Of a stretch of 64,000 bases of DNA, positions 46,899 through 57,250 are shown in pieces. The stretch comes from Polytrichum commune (lineage: Eukaryota; Streptophyta; Polytrichopsida; Polytrichales; Polytrichaceae). The position numbers and the translations under genes are program-made. How positions within the stretch are numbered: position 1 is the first letter of the stretch; each line of letters starts with the position of its first letter. The DNA is taken from assembly GCA_950295325.1 (NCBI GenBank), contig OX485806.1:16244001-16308000 (forward strand). The letters run 5' to 3'. The notes under the pieces are model-generated. The model searched no databases. It saw only the letters and a list, made by a program, of their open reading frames with translations, and was not told where the DNA came from.

Positions 46899-46903
46899 CT
46901 TTG

Positions 46904-48239
46904 GGTATTAGAAAAAATGATCACAACCATTATTTTGCTTCTTAGGCATTCACATTTAAAGTTGGGTCAATGGCGTGCTCTTGGGGCATGACAACACTGG
47001 AATATGTGGTTTTTAAATAAACATCTTAATTATTTGACATGGGTGGTCATTAGGACATGACCCTACTGACAAGTGTTGAATCCAAATCTATAACAATCGT
47101 ATATTGTATTCAACTATTATCATCATGATCATGTCCTAATGATTGTATGTGACAAATGGAAAGTATTTTCTAGAACCTTCTTTTCTAGTAATGTGACACA
47201 CATTGACATGACAAAAATATATAGTTAGATTTTGCTAAAATTATTTAGACAAACAAAGACTTAATTTTTTGATTCATATAGTGAACAACCTATAGAAAAC
47301 TTAGTCAACCTATGGTATTTACACAATAATGCACTAAATAATTCATTAAAATAATGTGAACTAAAACCAAGACCAAGAACGATGTTCAAGAACACAACCA
47401 TCACTCAGGAGGTTGATTAGTCTCCTTTCATTGGCTTTGTTGAAGCTCTATTTTTCATGGAAGATATTAAGGGCTTCTTTGCATATGGAACCAAGAGCCA
47501 TGACCATGACAATCTAAGGGTCTTTGAAAATTTTCTAAAGGCCATACCATGGGAAATAGGAACCCTATTTCACAAGTGATGGTCCCTTAAGCTTAGTGGA
47601 TCCAACCTTGGTAAGATGTACTACTAAGGACTAAATAAAAAGGAGTCCTCACATTTCATAAGGACTCATGTTTGAGGCAATATAATTAATTTAAATCACA
47701 AACCATTGTTCAAATGTAATGTCAATATTTATAATTATACTAAATCTTGACTATAAGTTTTTGTAAAGTATAGAATAAAAGCATGATAATCATTTAAAGG
47801 AGTGTCACAAACTGCAAAAAAAAATGGTGACACGTGACACACTTTTTGTGTAACTTATTATGGTTGGACTCTAGTGTGAAGTGAAAATGGACCATGTTGA
47901 GAGACCGCATCTTATTTAATGGATAATCCATAATAGCAGTAAGTTTAGGACCCCACCATGACGATATGATATTTCTAGGAGCCAATGATAAATTAATTGC
48001 TTGCCCATGTTCCCTAGTTTTGCATTAGACATGCAGCATTATTATGGGCCTAACGCAATATTAGGTAGATCATGAAACATTATCTACTTGATGCCATGTA
48101 GGATGTCATGTAGATGGTTCCTCCATTCAAATTTCTTTGGTCCCTTAGGCCCTCGGGGTGTAGTGTAAAGTGCACATGGACCATCTCCAGCTTCTCAACC
48201 AACCAGAAGAAGAAGAACTCCGGTCCCCTTTAGGGGGCC
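46904..48239. other. AT-rich intergenic DNA
   Basis: No coding, RNA or repeat feature could be supported. Confidence 0.5.
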
Positions 48240-48240
48240 G

Positions 48241-48712
48241 GAGTGAATAAAGTGTCTGTTCGTAGAACACCCTTGGCCATACCCCAGGGTAATGGCGTTG
48301 GGTGTAATACTACTTCACCCTTTGCAAGGAGTAGACACTATGTTAGCGACAATTGTTTTACCGGAGAACCGGTAATATATTATTATTATTGTTCTTATTG
48401 TTATCTATTATTATCATTATTTTAACTTTATTATTTATCTTATGTGTGGTTTTGTATGTTTGTGATAGGTTGTCTATTTTCTATTCGTATTTTATGGACT
48501 AGTATTAAGTGTGCGTATTGTATGGCGATTAAGTTGATTTGTTTAAATGTGTTCCGAATTTGTGTGGGTGGAAGTTCAAGCTTTGTTTCTAGTTCTTTCA
48601 TCGAGGGGATATGAGTGGTGGCTCTGGCACCTGCTGCTAGTACTATGAGTGGAGCGGTGTTCCATCCCCTTGCTATGATGGTGTTAATGACAACCATCTC
48701 AACCAACCACAT
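48241..48712 (-). mobile_element. LINE-like element, 3' end fragment
   Basis: The minus-strand frame 48712-48440 includes LELPPTQIRNTFKQINLIAI then QYAHLILVHKIRIENRQPI. It aligns with the last piece of the 25-kb element (LQISNSKIYKLL... IAIRYPTHIILNKRIFENKQ): same spacing, and shared I-A-I-x-Y, I-L-x-x-K and E-N-x-Q. The roughly 200 bp below it (48241-48440) would be the 3' UTR, beginning with an AT-rich ATTATT run and including an imperfect CCGGTTCTCCGG palindrome. The rest of the element is absent, as expected of 5'-truncated copies. Confidence 0.55.
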
Positions 48713-48719
48713 AGTTTTT

Positions 48720-51700
48720 ATGTCGCATGTTAAGGGCCCTCAACCTCGAGTGAAAAGTGACCTTATATGATGTTCCACCTCTAACTTCCCTCGCATTATT
48801 TGTGGCATATGTCTCTAATGCATTGGCACGCCTGGCGCACTTTTATGGGTTCCTTGGTAGAAGTACCTGCTAGTAGCAAACACACTTTTTTTCTTTTCCC
48901 ATGACTCTTTCCCTTTCCCATTGTGACAAACCAAAATTGGTACCATGTGACCCAACATGTTTCTTGACTTGTGCCTGCTTGTAGTTTTACATCCATTGAC
49001 CTTATGAATCTTGATGTATACAAGATCTTTGTTAATTGCATGTATCCAAGATCACATGCATGGAAGGAGTATCTTGGTTGGTGTGTGACATCCATTTGCA
49101 TACACATGTACACATGGATCGCCATAGACGTGCTTGCTTGGCACACATAAGTTAGTGCAATGAAGCCCCAAATAGTTGGCATGGGATCACATGCCATGGA
49201 CCATGCCACATGCCATCTAACTAATTGCTTGGATATTCACTCTAAGCTTTGCCCTAGGACGTGCCAACAAGGCTTTTGAAACGCAAATTGTGCTCCCATT
49301 GACATATGTGGCTTCCTCCGGCCAACCAAACCCTAATTTAGCTGCATGAATTGAGATTTGTAGTCAAAATGATGATTTTTTTGTGGGGAAATGGAGGATT
49401 ATGCCCTAGCAAAGATGGAGGAGTATGCCAAAGTTTACATATCTCATAATAGGGGTTGTTCGGGCATCTTAAGAGTGGAGTGCAAGAAGCACATTCAAGT
49501 TCTTCTCATTCAAAGACCTCAAATGGACGTGTAAGAATCCGCATTGAGAGAGGGTGGAAGACTTCATTAGGGGCAAGGATAAAGTTGGGGGCAAACCCTA
49601 CAAGTTTGTAAGAAGAGATCTAAGGAGAAATGTTGAATTGAAGCATTCTACAGCAAATAGCTACATGGAGTGTGCAAGGTCTGCTTTCAACCTCGTTCTA
49701 AGGACTAGTTCACATGGGGTTTCAAGTCCCACTCATATTAGCAAGTCCCAACATGGAGGCTCAAGACATCACTAAAATATGTTAAATTATCATTAAAGTT
49801 ACATCTTGATTATTTTATACGTAAATGTTTGTGGGACTTGTGTTGAGAGTTGGGTCTAGGTTTTTGCTTGACCCAACCCTCAACACAAGTCCCAAGCCTC
49901 ACTTCCAAAAAGCGGTGCCATGTAGGCATCCATGTCATACTTGGGACTAAGGATTTGGGACCTTGTGTGAAGTGGTAAGTACCAACTTCCATGCTCTCAA
50001 TGGCTAAGAAGGTCGATAGGCCAACGCCAAAGCACAGGAGGTAGTTGACCACCTGGTAAATTTTCTATCAAGTAGAGAGGAGATTTCACAACCGGGAATC
50101 AAACCGCCAACCTCTTCCTTGAGATTTGGGTATCTATTCACCATCATCCAGTAGTTTAGGATCGTCTTGGACCAACCTCATACGAACAATTGTCTAGGGA
50201 CAACATCCCATTCACATTGGGCACCCAACGCATTGGCAGAGGGAGTCCATGTTGACACATGGACACAAAAGTGCAGTTGCAATTGACGCGATGTTTGGTA
50301 CAAATGATAAGAAGGTATGGGCCGGGTGTAGATCTTGTTGCGAGCTTTGTAACTTGAGCTCTCCTTTGCTCATGTTGTGCATGGTTTTCTTCCCCTTTCT
50401 TGTCGTCTCATCTCACATATGATATGCTTGACCCTACAGTTTTTGTTGTACACAATGATGTTTTTGATGAACGACACAATGATGCCCCTATGACATGCAT
50501 CATCACGTCCAACTGCAAGTAGTTGGACCTCTCCCCCATGGATGAGGGACCTCAAAGACCACTTATGTTCCTTCAAAGCAAACTGGCATCTTAATGTCTT
50601 TATAGTTGAGAACACAGAGGTAGAGACAAACTCCCTCCAGTAATCCCCATCCTAGCTTATAAGGTGCTCATCACATAACGTCTCCCAAACTTCACATTGT
50701 CTACAATGAAGTATTGTCCTTCTCCCAAAATATCTTTGATAGGCTACAATCTATGTTGGGCATTTGTAGTTGGATTGTAATGTGTTGTAAAATGCTCATG
50801 TTTAATGACGTGAGTAACCCTTGCCATGCATGCATGCGTCATTGTTGCCAACACAAAATTCTTCCTCTATTTGTGGCATGTGAGGAGAGCATGGTTAAAG
50901 AACGCATGTGCAAAGATCAAGGACATTGTTCTATAGGTGATTGTGTTGAATGTGATTGGAAATGTTGTGTATGACCGACATTACCTACATGAGGTGACCC
51001 TAAACCTTAATTATGTGTTGGCATTTTGGATTTGGACATGATGTTCCATTGGTCCCCTTGACCCTCATGAAATCATGTTGAGGAGAAGAGGGAAGTTCCC
51101 CTTCGATAATCCATGACAGTCGAGGCAATGCCATAATATGTAGCAATGGCGGGGTGGCATAATCCAAGTATTGTACCAAGCAATCGACAATAGCCAGTAG
51201 ACTTTGAGCTTGTGTGCATAAGTACTATGTATGAAGATGACTACCATGAATATAAATCATGTATTGATAAATTACAACAAAGAACTCTTAATGAATTTTA
51301 GGAACATGTCACAACTATGTTGCAAGAGGATGAAGAACACAAATCAATTAGAGCTACAAACATAATAAAACTATGTAAATAATAGAAACACATTAAACTA
51401 ACGAGGGAAATATGTAATTATTGGGTCTCAAGTTTGGCTCCATAGATTCTTGTCTTTTTTGGTTCTCATTCTATTTTGAAGTAGTGACACTTGAACTCTA
51501 GATTTCTCTACAATGATATTAAAGATTAATCAAAGAGGACATAAACCACATGGCTTATTAGAAGATGTCTTCAACCATGTGACAACTATGATTTGACACC
51601 TTTATAATGTGCAAAGACACAAGAATATCATCGAATTGCCATTTAGTGTGCGAAGAAATTTATTCAATGCGTATGGTCATGAATCAAAAAGTTATGTATG

Positions 51701-54700
51701 GGAAAAAGACGCACATTCTAGCAATGCAACAACTTCATGTGTCCTCAACTCTTTGCCAAAAGACAAAGACCTCTTTTCCAAGTGTCTAAATGGGGAATAA
51801 AACAAAAGGTGCTTTGCATCACAAAAAATTGAACTATGCACTTACCGTGTGGTTGAATCATCTAGAGTTAGGCCAAAATGTCACAAGAAGTGATTTGAGG
51901 ACCCCAAGAAATTAGTAGGACTAATTTTTGGGTACTACTGTCCTTCCAAACCAAGAATACAACCTTGGGGGGAGGGGGGGGGGGTGACCAACCAAAAAGT
52001 AGAAACCATGTGACAACAACTATAGGGTGCTTCTTATTCATTGGCAAGAAAAATTATAGAAACTTTGGATCTACCATAGCCTACAAGTTTAAATTACGAA
52101 ACATGTGATCATATATAATGTAGCATAAGGGGAAACCCCCACTTTAGGTTTGAGGTAGAAAGAAATTAGCAAAATGAATGAAAATTGAACGATTGGGTTA
52201 TGATGTGTATACTCTTCTTTCACCAATGTATAGCAACGTGGATATATGCCATGCCATATTGGAGTCTTAAGTTTGCCTTCATACGGAATAAGTAAATCAA
52301 AATTTTATAAGTAATTTAGCATCATTTGAAATAGTCTAGGTTTTCTTTTATAATTACCTATAGGGTGTTGAATGTTTGGTGTAGTTGTTTTTTTTCCTAC
52401 TTAAAGGGTTCCCTAAAATCAAAATGAGGAGGTAAATAGCCCCCATAAAAGTATCCTTTGTTTGCATGTGGGTACATAACACAAGAGGGAGTGACCCCCC
52501 CCCCCCGGAACACGACAAGCCTAAAATTAAAAAATTAAAAGAAAAAAGAAAAATAAGAAGCATGTGATGGGATGATCATGGACAAGTGAAAGGAAACAAG
52601 GAGCTACGGAATAAAGATACATATGCAATGGTGTGCACTATGTGCAAATGTCCATTGTTGGTCCCTTCAAGCATGCACAGAATGTGATTTTTTTTGTGGC
52701 CATGCCCATGGGCTCGGGCAACTAAGAATCTCATGAATAGATCTCATTGAAGTGGGAACTAAAAGATCGCACCTTTAGATTGGGTCTTTTAGAATATTAG
52801 TAGGAGTTGACTGTCCCTAGTCATTGGTTTGGTAGGGCATGCCGTATATTTTGTGCCAAATATTTGAACAATGATTGTCTTGATTTCGTGCATGGCACAT
52901 TATGTGCCACAAAGGATGAGAAAGAAATTACAGTCGGATTTTTAATTATTTTTTTTTTGGGGGGGGGGGTTGCATCCAATAAAATCCCCCCACATTCAAG
53001 GCCCAATATTATGACACTTTCTCCTCTAATGAATGGATTGACCTTCCAAAACATTGTTGGAAATGTTGTGTCTATAGTGCCTACGTTGAACCTTTGCATG
53101 CCATGCATCCACGCTGTCACTCCCTCCAGTAGTGACGACATTGCGCATTGTCCCTAGAATATTGTGGTGTGGCCAAAGCAAGAGCCTTCTCCTCCCACAA
53201 TGTGGAAGCCTTGTCATGCTTTCCTCATCATCTAGTAGTTATTTTCAATTGCTACATGATCGTCATGATCGCACCCTCACACACTTGGTAGTACATCCCA
53301 CAAATTACAAATCAAACTTCACAAAATTCGATTCCCATTGAAACCCCTAAATTATGATAATGTCGCTATCCCTTCTTCAATATTGCACCTACTAATCCAA
53401 TTGTGAAGATATCCTCATGATTGGGGCTTAATTTTCACCACCACTACCAATTTCCTATGGAACCATCGCTTCAAGAGCTCCTTGCAATTGCCGCAAACCC
53501 TAGACAAATACTTAAGCTTTGCCACAAAGCAATTGTCATGGATCGTTATGGATGTGGATGACATCATCCATGGCATCACATGACGAGATTTGATGTATGC
53601 ATGCTCTGCACCCCATCCATGTGTGTTCTCATATAGGGGACTTGTAACATGGACCAAAACATGTGTAAACTTGGGTCATGATATATGCATCACAAATTCT
53701 GACACAAGTATCATGGAGCAGTGCACATGGTCCATCAAGTCATATGGTTGACTAGATCACTGGATGTACAATTGCGGATGGGCATGGGGCCTAAAAACAT
53801 GTTCAGTTGCATGAATTCAGTATGGAATTGGTCACAACAAGAAAGACAAAAGGAGTTGTGGCAAAAGAAAAGGAGCATGCGCGTTGCTGGCAATCACACT
53901 TGCTAAAAAGCCCTAAAAAATGCACCATGCATGCCAATGCATTGAAGACATACACCACAAGTAATGCAAGGGCTCTAACACTTAATGTATACACACTCAT
54001 CATGTGTTTTGGAACTAACACCTAATGAACTAATTGCACACTAACTTGGCTTTAAAGATCCTCACCATGGTTCATAGTCTCGAATCCTCAAGGATCTCTC
54101 AACCAACAAGATCGCTTGATTATGAAATCCCTTTGGTCTTGGACCCAACTAGTGTAAACCCATCCTTAAGGTAAGAGGGTAGTATCCTGTTCATTTTTCT
54201 TGTTCTCCATCTTCTAAATATGATCAACTTTACGTCTTCAAATTTGTGTTGCATTAGCAAAATTTCTATGATGAAACGTCAACAAAAAACCTAATTGAAA
54301 ATCAAACCTCCCGTATTAATTCAATTATGATTATGGGAAGTGCATGTTGTTGATTCTTCACCTAATTGCATAGGTCCTCCTAATCATTGTGTTCACAAAT
54401 TGAATATGAGTGTGGAGTAGAGTTTATAGACACATTAGTCCAATCTCTTTAAAAAAACATGTGCCTTTATGGTGTTTGTTCTTTGATCTCACCTAAGCAC
54501 ACACCAATCAAATACAAGCCCACAATGAAGAAAAGTAACCGAATAACACGCGCATACCTTATGCATAAGGGGGAAAATGGAGGGGAGAACTTTGAGGCCT
54601 TGGTTGAGGGCAGGAGCTGAGGGGCAGGAACAAATTTTTGGTCAAGGCCCACCCAAAGGGCTTTTCCCCTGCTAATTAACATGTAGACCTCGTTTTTCGT

Positions 54701-54845
54701 CAGAATGCATCAGGGGCATGTGGAATACCCTGCCCGCTGGATTTTTTTTTAATCTCATCTATATAAAGCCCATGAAACAACACAGGAAAAACAAGGCCAA
54801 GTTTCTAAGTTTATAGAATGCCCAAATACAACACTATTCTTTAAC
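48720..54845. other. gene-poor intergenic DNA
   Basis: I could identify no gene in 6 kb. Noted items are a strong hairpin at 49831-49893, homopolymer G or C runs near 51970, 52495 and 52960, and family-1 fragments around 54400-54520. Confidence 0.5.
49831..49893. repeat. short near-perfect hairpin
   Basis: Stem arms TGGGACTTGTGTTGAGAGTT plus GGGTC, and GACCCAACCCTCAACACAAG plus TCCCA, pair over about 25 bp with a 13-nt loop. Pairing stops sharply at both outer ends. Confidence 0.8.
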
Positions 54846-54984
54846 AATATTCAGATCCATAACAATGTTATGTGGGACTGACAATATTTCATAAAATATT
54901 TCCCTCATTCAGTCTGAATGTGAGGAATAGTCCGTGGAATATTGTCAGTCCCACATAACATTGTTATGGATCTGAATAATATTA
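54846..54984. mobile_element. palindromic MITE-like element (family 4), well-preserved copy
   Basis: Arms of 40 bp (54849-54888 and 54938-54977) are perfect inverted copies. The left arm begins ATTCAGATCCATAACAATGT and the right arm ends ACATTGTTATGGATCTGAAT. Only about 49 bp separate them. The same family occurs at 21433-21600. The entire element can fold into one hairpin. Confidence 0.85.
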
Positions 54985-54989
54985 TGTCG

Positions 54990-55165
54990 GGGGGAGTTTT
55001 GGACATAATCGATCAGAATTCTAGTGTTCCCAAATCCAACCGGTGACATGTTGTGATCTTCCGGTTTTTCATTATCGATTTGAGATACATTCCATAGATT
55101 CCTCTAAAATGATCGGTACTTTTCCCGAAGTCTTGATGAACTTCAACCGGTTAACATTTCTTAAC
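54990..55165 (+). repeat. dispersed repeat family 2, copy 2
   Basis: It matches 7085-7255, with shared CCAACCGG, ACATGTTGTGATCT, GAAGTCTTGA and GAACTTCAACCGGTT. Confidence 0.6.
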
Positions 55166-56454
55166 AGTTTAACCACTTACAAGCCGGGCAAGTTCCGGCC
55201 CGGGCAGGTAGGCCCTGTGCCCGCGACCGATAACCGTGCCCCCGGGGACAGGTGACCCGTTAGACTCCGTGGCCGCCGGTTGCGGTTACGGAGAAGCAGT
55301 TGCTGCTCAGGAAACTCGGAATCGTTCCGCCATAGCCTCACTAATCCAACAAATCCAACGAGCGATCGTGGACGACACCATCAACATTGTCTTCTTCATC
55401 ATCGTTGCAGCTGGAGCATCAGAAACTCGAGCAGAAACTGAAGATTCTAATCAGTAGAAGATCAGGTGCAGGAAATATAGTAGATCAGCAGATCAGCCGG
55501 ACGGTACTTACTTATATATCAACTGGGATATTGCAGTCTCTGCATTGATTGATGAGGTGAGGCCCCGGTGGTAACTTAGCCGCCATTTATACCTTCGGTT
55601 GCAAGAATTTGGGAGCTCTGAGTGTCTGTTGCACGGCATTGTTGCAGTAAAGGGGGAAGAAAATGACGGGGTGCAATTTCTTCCTCAGTTTTTGGCTTTC
55701 GATCAGCCGGATGATTGCAGGTTTTACTTTTGGATTTGGTTTCTAGGTTTGAATTTCTTTTTGATCATGCAATGGAGAGTAGTAGGGGTAGAGGGAAAAG
55801 GGGTTCCAGATCAACGCTCTGAGAGTCCTGAGGGGTCAGTTGTGTGAGTTGCTGGATGTTTTCACTACTGGAATCTAGTGGATTTAATGTCATATTCGTT
55901 TGTCAACTTTGTGACATGCTTAGTTTCCACTAAGACAAAGTGTCATGTTTGTGACATTATTGTGCTCAATGAGTTGACATTAACGCAGTCAAAGCGCATT
56001 AGTGTTTAGTGAGATTTGTGTGTGTGGTTATTTGATGCAGTGATTTGATGAGATTAAGAAAATTGTCATGCAACTCAAACAAGCTCAGCGGATGAATATT
56101 GAAGCTTGGACATAATATATACGTTGCTGGACATGTACATTAAATTTGTGAGTGGTTTGCATTGCAGGCCGTGGTTGAAAAAATGGAGGGAGCCGAGAAT
56201 TTCAGCGGATCAGCAAATCAGAGAAGTGTTTTAGGATTCATTTTATAGGTTTTGATCAATCCCCAGAGGTTTCATGAAGGCAGCCTGATCTGAGTCGTCG
56301 ATCCGCAGTTCCTTCAAGGTTTCTCCATATAGTAAATCAGATCATGTTCATGATCATCATCTAAGGCACTTTGCGATCCATGCCTACATGCACATCTTTG
56401 ATCCCCTCACTGGCGAACAAATCTAGTGCTGCAGTCTGACCTAACCCCTCCATC
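55166..56454. other. unassigned DNA upstream of the methyltransferase gene
   Basis: A GC-rich patch at 55185-55290 contrasts with the AT-rich surroundings. A frame at 55236-55457, beginning only with GTG, and one at 55599-55847 are open but show no recognised motif. The area may contain 5'-UTR sequence of the downstream gene. Confidence 0.35.
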
Positions 56455-57250
56455 AAACCTTTGTGTAAAGTATATATCAGCATTCTACAGCAAGATTTAA
56501 AGCAATCTTCAAGTGAGGACGATTTAATACAGCTCAAGTCTGGTTCGACTCATCCAGATTCTCCAGATAGTGAGTGATCTCAGCCAGACGTACCTCTGGA
56601 GAAAAAAGTCCGAACCATCCTGTGAGAAAATTCATGCTAGGGTATCATTTGGGGCAACCCTCATGGCCGTGAGCACAATATTTAGCAGATGCAAATCGAT
56701 GCATGTTTTTGCCGTTTTTGCAGTTGCAAACCCCTCCTAACACCTCCTTCATCAAACCTTTGAGAAGTGTCTGCGCCGGAGCAGTAAATTAGTATACAGC
56801 ATTCCACAGCAAGATACAGAGCTTTCTTCAAGTGGTGATGATATCGATTTGATGCAGCTTCACTGGCTCATTTCATCCAGATTCTCCAAACATACCTCTT
56901 GATTCGAACCTTCCTGTGAGAAAATTCATGCCAAACAGGGGTTAACGATTGTCAAAACCATCAATCATGGCCGTGAGCATAATTAGCAAAAGCAAATCAA
57001 CATTGTACAGCAAGATTTAGAGCTCTCCTCAAGTGGTGATGATGGTGATGATTTGATGGAGTTTCACATGTTCAATACATTCAGATTCTACAGAGAGTGA
57101 TCGGCCAGACATACTTTTTTTGATTCAAACCTCCTGTGAGAAAATTTAAGCCAAAATAAGGGTTAACAGGTGTTGGAACCATCAATCATGGCCGTGACCA
57201 CAATTAGCAGACGCAAATCGATGCGTGTGTTTATGATTTTCGCAGTTGCA
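56455..57250 (+). repeat. three tandem copies of the methyltransferase promoter and start-codon region
   Basis: Units start near 56455, 56757 and 57001. Each contains CAGCAAGAT, TTCAAGTG or CTCAAGTG, a CAGATTCT block, CCTGTGAGAAAATT and then ATGGCCGTGA. The ATG copies lie at 56663, 56967 and 57188. Copy 1 opens MAVSTIFSRCKSMHVFAVFA and ends at a TAA after 25 codons. Copy 2 stops after 17 codons, where the next unit begins. Only copy 3 runs into the full gene. If transcription starts upstream, copies 1 and 2 would act as upstream ORFs. Confidence 0.85.

Larger units (their letters stand above)
42145..46903 (-). mobile_element. Ty1/copia LTR retrotransposon, full-length but defective
   Basis: Two LTRs (42150-42450 and 46582-46898) bound an internal region coding on the minus strand, flanked by the 5-bp target duplication CTTTG (42145-42149 and 46899-46903). 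Reading 46.9 to 42.15 kb gives: LTR, primer site, a leader with tandem repeats, Gag, zinc knuckle, protease, integrase, partial reverse transcriptase, RNase H, polypurine tract, LTR. Protease-integrase-RT-RNase H is the copia order. Stops, frameshifts and a deletion of the RT core mean it cannot be autonomous. The LTRs differ by point changes and a roughly 15-bp indel in a run of CCAACCCTAA units. The LTR ends are TG...TA on the sense strand, which is non-canonical. Confidence 0.95.
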
